Source: Porphyra umbilicalis
Taxonomy: Eukaryota > Rhodophyta > Bangiophyceae > Bangiales > Bangiaceae
Reading direction: 5' to 3'
Length of the DNA: 64,000 bases
Assembly: GCA_002049455.2 (NCBI GenBank)
Contig: KV918818.1
Span: 186,001-250,000, forward strand
Of the stretch, positions 55,980 through 64,000 are shown piece after piece. The position numbers and the translations under genes are program-made. The stretch's first letter is position 1; each line of letters opens with the position of its first letter. Below the pieces are notes generated by a model that saw nothing but the letters and a program-made list of their open reading frames with translations, searched no databases and was not told where the DNA came from.

Positions 55980-58916
55980 CTACTGAGTGTCAGAGAACGG
56001 CTCTCGACTAAACAAAATGAAGTGCACCCCCTCCCTCTCCACTGTGCCGACCACTTCGGCCAAAGCCCCGACGGGCACATGGTAGCGCGTACCTCCCAAA
56101 CCAGAGATGCACTCAATGCCAAACTTGGTCGCAGCGTATCCGTAACGGCCAGGGCGGTCCTTTGCCGACTTAACACGCTCCACGTAAGCGAAAGCCATCG
56201 GACGCCCATCGATGAAAACGGCCGCGTAATGCACGGCCGCCGCAAACGTGGAGACAGGCCGCTGTTCCGGGGGGCCCCCTCGACGGCGCACCATCTCGGT
56301 AGAGTTGATTCGCAGAAGGTAGTTCCTGCGCCGGTGCTTGTGACAATCCGACCCCATGGGCTGAGATCCTGCAATTTTCCCTGAAGCCAACTCCAAGCGG
56401 TAGTACTTCATCGCCAAAATCTCTTGCGGGACTTCGTCTACCGCTTCTTGCGCCAGCACAGCCCGCATGCTGGCCAACTCCGCGCCGCAGAGATGAGCGG
56501 CCGCGCTCCTGGGCGGGAGCAAAGTGCAACTGGGACCGATATCCTGAAGAATTTTCAGGCCGCCACGAGTAGGCCCGGCCTCCTTCGGGGGCTTGCCAGT
56601 TGCCGCGGCCCACTCTTGCGGTAGAAATTGTTGACCGAAGGAAGTGATCAAATCGGCCTTACATTGCCGCGTTAAGTTCTCCTCGAGGCTTGCATGAGGT
56701 CTTGAGTGCGATCGAATTAACTTACCCAGCGTCCCAATCTTGCGCTCCACAGGAAACTGCCGACAGACCCAGGCCGGTCCGCATGCCCGGAGCAAGGGGA
56801 CGATGTCCAGCAGTGTCGAAATAGTGGACAGACACAGCGGTAGCCGCTCGACTGAGCCGCGGAAGATCTTAGCGTAGTAGTTTGAGACAAAGTACTTGAT
56901 GTCGTCATCAATCGACTTAATCTCGGCCTCCGACAAGCCACTTGGCCGAAAGAGGAGACGGCAAGCCCGACAAAGCGCCATGAAGATGTTGTAATATTCG
57001 CCGGGGATGCGGCCAGCGAGTAGAACCTCCCCCGTGCACAGAATGATGTGCATCCAATCCACTGCCTTAAACGACTTGTGATGAATGTCGATATTCCTTA
57101 AGGACCTTGCTTGTGCCCGCGGCACAGTCCGTCGTGCGTTACGGAGCTCCCGGCCCGCCAATGCCACGGTAGACCTTGGCATGATGTAGGCCTCGTCCTT
57201 GTCCTTATTCACCAGTTTTAAGCCAGCAATAAGCTTCCACAGATGTGGGACGACGTTCAACAGCACGAGGTGCATCGTGTCGTGTGGTGCAGCTGTGGGA
57301 CCCATGTCCCACAAGTCCTTGAGGTACGGATAGGCCGTGCGCATGTCGGGACTGGGAGCGAAAAATAGAGAATAACCCTTGATACCGCTCTTTTGTTCCA
57401 GACTTGTCTGGTACGCAACAGTACTGCCGCCTGCGCGTGCGTCTTCGACGGCTTTCGCTTGTGCCGCAATGCTTTCTGCCGTCCGGCGGGGCGCGGTGCA
57501 GTTGTGCACAGAGAATAGCGTCTTGTTGGCCCGACCCGGTGTGGGATCTTTGGGCGGGTAGTAAATGTGGCTACTTGCCGCCGAGTAGACGCCCTCGAAT
57601 TCTCGAAGGCGGTTGTATGTGTAGCTGTTAACGCCCTTAGCATTGTAGAGCTTGTCACCACCTGGTTGGTCCGTCGTAAAGTTGAGCACCCCCGCCCTTA
57701 AAACCTGAGGCGTTGCCGAGTTAGCAACCAAAAGTCCGGGAATTCCCTTGGCAAGCTCGTTTAACTCGCCAGCGATCGGGTGTAGAAAGGACTCGAGGTC
57801 GACTGGCTGCCTTGGTCCAGGAGTTACTGCGAGAAGCAGCTGGTACTTGTTGCCCGTCCGCTGGTCGGGGCTCACACTAAGCGGTGTGGCCACGATTGGC
57901 CAGCCTTCGAATCCGTTTTGCCTCCAAAACTGGAAGCCATCCGTGCCCAAGTTTAGTGGCACGAAGACGCCGTCGAGTAGGCCCCGCTCGCGGAGGAAGC
58001 GCCATTTGTCTCCATGGAAGTAGTCATGGACGCCGTCAGGGTCTTCGTCTGCGGCCTGGCGGGCGGCCGCCATATTCTCGAGCATGGACTATCCAATGAT
58101 GGGATCGCCGAGCAGGTGGGCTAGCCAGGATGTGAGCGAAAAGTAGGTGATCTGTTTCGCTGGTCTGCCGCCGGTTTCATGGCGCGGCGCGCCGCAGGCA
58201 TCGCACTCCGTTTGTAGCGCGCGCTTGTGCGTGTACGCCAAACACCCGTTCCGACAGCAGTCGACCTTGCGAGTTTCCAAGTTTACACTGGCCTTGATGA
58301 ATTGCTCCAGAAGATAGGGTGTACGGTACTTGGCGGCGGATGTACCCAGCCTAAGTAGATCCGCGACGGCCGCTTGCGTTAAATTGTGTTGCACGGCGAA
58401 AGCATACAACGCCAAATCGGCCCTGTGATCCTTAAACTCGCCAACAGGGAGGCGAAGTTCATTTGTGGACACAGCTGGCTGGTAGATTGGTGAAGGGGGT
58501 GACGCAATTTCATCTTGTGCCTCGGGCTCGACGAGAAACTCGGGTGGTGGAACATTATTCGCAATATCTGCCTCGTCGCCTTCGTCAGAATCGCTAGATG
58601 CGACGCTTGACTCGGGCGTCTCTTCAGCGTCGCATCGGCAGCCGTCGCGGGCAGGCCCTGACGCCCCGGCGCCAGCGCTTTCCCGACTGGCCGTAGCCGG
58701 TCGGGCTTGCCCCCCCGAGGGCCCCCCACCCCCGTGCTGGGGGTGATCATTTGCTGGCCCGCCGCCACCCCCACCATATTCGATGTGGCGACGCTTTTCT
58801 GGCTGCTTGTGCAGGTAGAACGTCGACCTGGACACTTGCGGAGGGTCTCTACGTCCGCCATCGGTGCAGGCGTAGCAGTCGCAAAAAAACACCCCTGCAC
58901 GGCCTGGTGTCGCCAT
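55980..58916 (-). pseudogene. Tnp2-like (Transposase_21) CACTA transposase, copy B
   Basis: 2,937 bp, the same length as in copy A. I place the start at ATG 58916 (MATPGRAGVFFCDC), because this is where similarity to copy A begins; an upstream in-frame ATG at 59009 adds only Pro-rich sequence. One in-frame TAG (58089-58091) interrupts it where copy A has Lys (PVIG-K-SMLEN). Family motifs: N-terminal CDCYACTDGG, the zinc-like CCRNGCLAYT/CDACGAP, FWRQNGFEGWPIVATPL, LLAVTPGPRQPVDLESFLHP, MHLVLLNVVPHLWKLIAGL and VERKIGTLGKL. The C-terminus ends FSREPFSDTQ. The single stop may be a recent inactivation; readthrough cannot be judged from sequence alone. Confidence 0.85.
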
Positions 58917-59905
58917 GGTGCTGCTGGTAGAGAGAAGATGGGGGGGGGGGTGGGGGGGGGGATGGGCGGGGAGAGGAAGACGACGCGGTGGCGGTGGCGA
59001 AGCGTGCACCCGGCGGCGGGCTTGTGCGAATGACTGAGATGAGTTGCCATCGAGAAGTCAATAGGAGGTGCTTTTATAAGCAGTTTGGGGGAGCCACTGT
59101 CCAATCAAATTGCAGTAGGACCCTCCAGCGTGTCGAAGGTACTGGAAGTCTCGATTGCTTTCCGGATCTTTCCAGTGCTTTGTCGTTTGATCGCCCGTAA
59201 GACGCAGAGTCACCCTCCAGCTTACACTCGAGAGTCGCGCGATTCATTGCTGTTTCGAACCTTCCACCCGTGTCACAGTGCCGCCCCGCTCCCCCCCTCA
59301 GAGGATTCCCACACGCCACTTCCCGAACGGAGGAACAGTCATCTCAGACACGACCGTGAGGGGGGGGACACCGCACTGGCTGGCTTGTCAGAATCGGGTG
59401 GGGTGCCGCCGCGGGGCGGCCCGCAGGTCTGGTGGGCTCCCAGGAATCGGGTGGGTTGCCGCTGGCGATCAACACGGGCACCTGTGTGCGGATCAACCAG
59501 GGATTTCCGCGATCTGCTCCACACGGCACCCCGAAATCCAGGGTAAATCGCTCCGTGGAAGCCGATTTGACCCGGGATCCCAGGTCTCCTGGGATTTTGG
59601 GTCAGAAAACCCGGGATATCCCGGCTATTTTTCTTGTAGGGCTGCCAACCAACCTTGGCCGCCACCACCCCCTGCCGTCGCCGCCGGCGGCCGGCCGCCG
59701 GTGCGGGATGGGGCTACAAGAGGCGGCGCGGCGGTGGCCGCCGCGCCGCCAACCGTCGCTTTTTCCTCCCACCATCACCAGTCGGACTGACAAGCCACGG
59801 GTTGAGGGTGTGTGGGAGGCGAGCGCCGGGTCGACTGCGGGTTGTCTGTCCTGCCTCGGCCACGGTTCCCCGCCTCTCTCCCCCCCTCGCCACTTCAACA
59901 TCAAG

Positions 59906-60106
59906 ATGGTGGCCGCCACGCGCCTGCTGTGCCTGACCGCCGCAGCCGCCGTCGTGCTCGCCACCCCCGCCACCGTCGGCACCGCCCTGCCCGCCAGCAA
60001 CACCTGCCCCTGCACACCAGTAGATTTCCCACTAAGACCTAGTGTTTCAATTAGTGGGACAGATGGGGGCCACAACATACTGATGATGTGTTTGTTTCTT
60101 TCGTGA
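59906..60106 (+). CDS. 5' fragment of a secreted-protein gene
   Basis: From ATG 59906 the frame encodes a clear signal peptide (LLCLTAAAAVVLA, then cleavage-like GTALPAS) and NTCPCTP. After about 60018 the composition changes abruptly to AT-richer DNA with a CCCACTAA...TTAGTGGG hairpin and runs to a stop at 60104-60106. The host part is therefore probably a first exon, ending at a possible donor (CCA|GTAGAT at about 60019) or truncated by inserted DNA. CACTA copy B lies 265 bp upstream and a mariner-like element starts at 60112. The mature product is unknown. Confidence 0.45.
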   Translation: MVAATRLLCLTAAAAVVLATPATVGTALPASNTCPCTPVDFPLRPSVSISGTDGGHNILMMCLFLS

Positions 60107-60111
60107 CACTA

Positions 60112-62246
60112 TGGTGCGTGTCCAAAAAATGAGACATGCGCGTTTTCTGAAGGACTGACACATCACTGCACGGGAGCAGGCGGCGTGGGGTACGAGAAAA
60201 TTCTCGACTGGCCTCCATGGCAAGAGCCTCTCCCGACGCGTGCTTGGCTGACATCTCCATAATACCCGCCTGTGGGCCCTGTTCTGTGGACCTCTCAGAT
60301 AGCCCCGATCTTGGAGCCAGTCTTTTTCAGGTTCTTGGGGTTAAAGGTTCGCAACGCCAAAGCTCATGTGCTAACTGGAGCTTCGATGAGGGGTGTCCTA
60401 AATCATGTTTTCCTCACAGGGGGCTACATGCGGGTCTTTTTCACGTTTTTATTGGTAAGGTGGTGCCCTTTTCTTCGTGCACAAATTGTCAGCACATGCC
60501 TGCTCTAAAGGTCGATTCCACGCATTAAGGCGCATGAGCGTGACTCATATTGGCGCGCACAGAACTCGGCAATGGAACGAGCGTTGACGCTCCGCATGGA
60601 CGCATCCTGGAGCCTACTTCATCAGCTTTTTTATGACGCACTTTCAGGCGGCTACGACTATAGGCTTGAGAGACAGACGTTTTTCCTTGCATCCCACCGT
60701 TGTCTTGAACGCCATTTTGTGGAATAAATGGCCCGCTGATGACGCTGCAGGCGGTAACTCGACGTGGCTAGGCAACAAAATGCGTGTCATCGGTGCTGCG
60801 GGGAAGTCTGGACGACATGTGTGGCCGTTGGTCAACATGGGCGGTGGTGGTGGGGGGCAGGTGATGCTCGTAGCCGGCCGAGAGAAAGTGCATTTCCATG
60901 AAATGCCAGATCGGATCAATACGTGTCTTGCATCAGAAATTGGTCAGAGCCAGTTCTGGATCGGCAGAGACGAAGAAAACGGCGCGATTCTGGAGGGGCA
61001 GAGAAACAACGAGGTGTATCTCATCGCTACAAAATCCTTTGAGCGTCTAGTCTTTTTTCCTCGAGTACCCATGCCACGGAGACCAGTTCTGTGTACTTCT
61101 CATGGTTAAAAGAAGTCTAGAACAGCAGTGAAAACCCTTTCCTCATGCGCCTAAATGCATGGAATAGACCTTTAGTATTGCTGACCTCCAAAAATTGGCG
61201 GTTACAGAGTGGTTGCAATCATTCAACAGCGTCCGTGGACCAATGGAAAGGCTAGGAATCATGTGAGTTCCTTACACAGTCTCCTCATGCAGCTCTGCGC
61301 GCTGGAAACGCACATCAGGATCTCAGGAAATCCGAAGAAATTTGTTGATCTCATGAGAGATCACAGGTCTGGCCCAGAACCCTCTCTATGCCCTCTCCAG
61401 GCCCAAGCGAGCGGCCCAAAAATCTCAGGAAATCCCATTGTGGGTTGCAATGGCTCTGCGTGACTCCTGGAAGACACGTTGATTGGCTTGCAAGATCACT
61501 GGCGGTAACTTTCAGCCAATAGTTTGATCGTGGCTTGTCGAACAGCCAATCCGACTTCATTTTTATGCTGTGTCGTCGGCTCTAGGGTTGCACACGACGC
61601 CCCTATTTCGGGGGCGTCAGGGGCGCGCGACGGATAAGACGCCTTACTGACGCCCCATTAGGCAGCCAGAGCGCCCTCACGACGCCCCAAGTAGCACCCT
61701 CAATATTCGAAATATCGGTCCAGTGGCACCCATATTTTGCTCTCATATGTCATTTTTGTGTCAAGACTGGGTGCCTGTCCCCACCCAAGGTGCACAGCCG
61801 CCACCTGCTGAATCATGTAGACCCCCATGAAAACTTTCTCTTCGCGACGCCTTGCTGACGCCCTCTTGAGTTGGGGCGTTAGGGGCGCGCGACGCCCGAA
61901 TGACGCCTTGGTGACGCCCTTAACGACGCCCTTAACGACGCCCCGGGCGTTCTGAGCAACTCTTGTCGGCTCTGCCTCCCTTCTCTCTGCAACCGCCATT
62001 TTCGGAGGTTAGCAATATCTGTGCATTTGATTGGGCCGCGTGATCGTCACCTGTCGAAGTTGCAACGAATGACACTTTCCCCCATGACACGTCAGGATGT
62101 GCCGCCTCTGCTAACACTGTCAGGGGCTGTTCTGGAAGCACAGTGGGACCGAGTGGGTCACCTTACATTATCGGACAGTTGCAGAAGGCCAGTGGGCCGA
62201 GAAAAAACGAAAAAACCGCCATGTCTCATTTTTGGGACACGCACCA
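60112..62246. mobile_element. Tc1/mariner-like non-autonomous element, 2.1 kb
   Basis: The left end begins TGGTGCGTGTCCAAAAAATG and the right end (inverted) TGGTGCGTGTCCCAAAAATG; TA flanks both (60110-60111 and 62247-62248). The match continues through AGACATG. No DDE transposase is recognisable. A 158-codon plus frame (60633-61109) has no known domain and low confidence as a gene. A GACGCC-rich repeat cluster lies inside (61588-61955), perhaps a nested element. Confidence 0.65.
61588..61955. repeat. GACGCC repeat cluster, possible nested MITE
   Basis: Many GACGCC/GGCGTC motifs lie in two arms (61590-61680 and 61850-61950). A segment GGGGCGT(C/T)AGGGGCGCGCGACG occurs in both arms in the same orientation. 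The right arm also repeats GACGCCCTTAAC in tandem. Arms of short repeats in both orientations around a 170-bp centre resemble a subterminal-repeat element, but no target duplication was identified. Confidence 0.5.
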
Positions 62247-62343
62247 TATATACGATGACACGCAATATAAGTAGTAGTACTGAGGATGTCACAAGAATCA
62301 CAGTACGCCTCACAGGATGACTGCACTGGCGGCCAACGAGGTA

Positions 62344-62373
62344 TTGCAGCCTGCTCAATTTTGGCCGATCGGA
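62344..62373 (+). repeat. solo end of the TTGCAGTC MITE family
   Basis: TTGCAGCCTGCTCAATTTTG followed by GGCCGATCGG, preceded by TA, matches the ends of the MITE at 52925-53085. I found no partner end to the right, so it may be truncated. Confidence 0.45.
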
Positions 62374-64000
62374 ACGGAACACGAACGCAAGGGGTACTTT
62401 TGTTTCCATATATAAGTTTTGTATCTTTCACACAAATACATCTGATTGCTTCGATTTTCTTGTGCGCCGAATTTGGCAGAATTTGACAATGGGGGACAGG
62501 GCGTGGCTCTCATTAGCGACGACGACGTCGACACCGGTCTGCCACGAGACCTGCATTGTCTCACAGCCCACGCTGTCTAATGGTCGGCGACGCGACACCA
62601 TCGATAATTCGTGGCTCCAGCACGCCCACTACATTCTCTGTGACCTGTCTGCGAGCTGCCAGAAGTGGTGGTGTCTGGGAGTTCCGCTGCAGCCCCCTCT
62701 GTTGGTGGTGGGCCGAGTCAGAATGGTACGCTCAAGTTGCCATTCAATGTGGGCGTTTGTCCCGGTGTGTATTGCGCTTGGTGCCATCTGCCTTTTGTTA
62801 CTGCTGGTCATGTATCATGCAAGAGCGAGCACTGACGGGTGTGGAGCTGGTGCATACCCCTTTTCGGAGATTGTTAGACATCCTGCTGTGTGATTTGTAT
62901 GCCTGTCTATTCGCACTTGCTGGTTTATGGCACGAAACAGGTGCCCGAAAGTGCGGCGCTTGCCGCGTACCAGGTCAAAGGGTCACGCACTGCCCGCTAA
63001 ACGTGGAGGGGAACGTGCGCTGCCGGTGCAGTGATCACGCGTGCGGGCCATGCTCTGCGTCTTGCGCCGTTTGCAATGTCGTTGGACACCAGCCCGACAA
63101 CCTGAAGGCGCTGATCGTTGGCAGGGCAGGGCCTTGATGGTCGAGTCTCATTGCACCATTTAGGTTTCAGATCCATGATCGAGCGTCATGAGCGCCTCGG
63201 GTGGTTGTTGTTTCGGAACAGAGTGTCCATCAAGATGAAAATTAAGACGTGGGCTACAAAGTGCTCTACCCTGCTTGACAAGCGCACAATGACTGTAGAT
63301 GTTCTGCAACGCAGATCCGAAGGCAAGTAGGCTGGTTCACAAACTCCGGTTCTCCGCTCGCCGGGTTCTCTTTGATTACGTAGTTCAATGTGAGCCTTCC
63401 ACAGTTGAACCGATTTGACAGATGATCCCAGTCGAGACCAAGGATTTTTGCTTTGGCATTCGGGCGGGACATGCATCAGCATTTTACCACGTAGCTATCT
63501 TTGCATGTCATACATGGAAACAAACCCTCTTCTGGTATCCAGTTCGTCTGTCCTGATCACTGCCAGTGTGTTGATCTCGTTCAGATGTTGGGTGGCTGAG
63601 AGCGCCGCGATAGGACTGGAGATGTGACTGAAGCTGCGTCCTGAGTGAACCAGACCCCGCGCACGTATTGGCTCTGCATGAGTGAACGCGAGCCCGCATG
63701 CACCATCAGAGATCATAGAAATGCACGCGATACGACTCGCTGGCAGTCATGGTTTCAATGGGCTATGTTGTCTGACCATCGCCAGGCACTCGAAAAGCTT
63801 GAAGAAGCTCACAATGAGTTCAGCGAGCCTGGTGGCTGTCTTCTAGCACAAGAAGCGTAATGCCATGGATTCTCGCAGAGGCCAGAGGTTCATCATCGCT
63901 GCCCTGACCAGACGACGTATTAGCTGACTTGATTACATAAATGTGCGTGAAAACCTGCTGGTGACTGGTATGCTACTTAAGATGAGCCTGGACTTTGAAT
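62374..64000. other. mid-GC DNA to the window edge, no gene recognised
   Basis: Plus frames at 62462-62893 and 62556-63137 overlap; the latter is Cys-rich near its end (CGAC, CRCSDHACGPC) but matches no family I know. Nothing else is supported. Confidence 0.4.

Larger units (their letters stand above)
53578..59641 (-). mobile_element. CACTA-type DNA transposon, copy B (6.06 kb)
   Basis: Both ends start CCCTACAAGAAAAAT and continue into CCCGG..ATATCCCGGG-type palindromes; the flanking 3-bp duplication is CTG (53575-53577 and 59642-59644). Subterminal AACCCGGGAT repeats recur near 53620, 53690, 53750, 59560 and 59610. The two genes, transposase (58916-55980) and second gene (55032-54046), lie on minus in the same order and with the same spacing (about 950 bp) as in copy A. 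The transposase frame has one in-frame stop, so this copy is close to intact. It landed in GC-rich host DNA 265 bp upstream of a signal-peptide exon. Confidence 0.9.

Noticed and set aside
60633-61109. 158-codon frame as a mariner transposase
   Set aside because: No DDE/DDD-type motifs or helix-turn-helix; kept only as an unassigned frame.
62556-63137. Cys-rich frame as a zinc-finger gene
   Set aside because: Cys spacing fits no finger I know, another frame overlaps it, and no start or splice evidence supports it.

Overview
The window reads as nuclear DNA from a GC-rich alga. The gene style (compact GC-rich exons, short spliceosomal introns, plastid-type leader peptides, long G or C homopolymers) and the mix of high-GC gene islands with mid-GC transposon DNA fit a bangiophyte red alga of the Porphyra/Pyropia kind. 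That placement is an inference from style; no marker gene proves it.

Layout. 1-9077: mid-GC DNA with GC-rich low-complexity blocks. It holds two inverted-repeat-bounded elements, at about 1763-3035 and 3649-6464. The second encloses a GC-rich, intron-bearing fragment resembling a CLASP TOG domain. 9078-18174: a young minus-strand Ty3/gypsy chromovirus-like LTR element with 393-bp LTRs, target duplication GAGAT, and a GC-rich tandem block between pol and its 3' LTR. 19876-26340: a CACTA-type DNA transposon (copy A, TSD CGG) with a decayed Tnp2-like transposase gene, a second gene, and a nested 131-bp MITE. 26945-31202: a 4.26-kb PIF/Harbinger-like non-autonomous element (TSD TAA, perfect 28-bp TIRs) with a GC-rich core. 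32938-36610: a cluster of pogo/Tigger-like elements, one with a 465-aa transposase.

40135-52799 is the host gene island. It has six genes in 12.7 kb: a secreted multidomain IPT/PA14/beta-propeller protein, a CPYC-type glutathione transferase, a DUF5522 plus PP-loop ATPase (diphthine-ammonia-ligase-like), a TIGR04168-type metallophosphoesterase, a methionine-R-sulfoxide reductase (MsrB) and a PHOSPHO-type HAD phosphatase. Six of the seven introns I could resolve begin GTACG or GTGCG. Three of the genes or gene fragments change frame at G or C homopolymers.

53578-59641 is a second CACTA-type element (copy B, TSD CTG), inverted relative to copy A but with the same two-gene order. It lies just upstream of a signal-peptide exon (59906), which is followed at once by a Tc1/mariner-like element (60112-62246). 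The rest, to 64000, has no gene I recognise.

The most notable observations are the two complete CACTA-like elements with CCCTACAAG termini and a conserved second protein of unknown function, and the recurrence of GC-rich, tandemly repeated or host-like DNA inside elements of several classes, which suggests repeated capture or expansion of host sequence.
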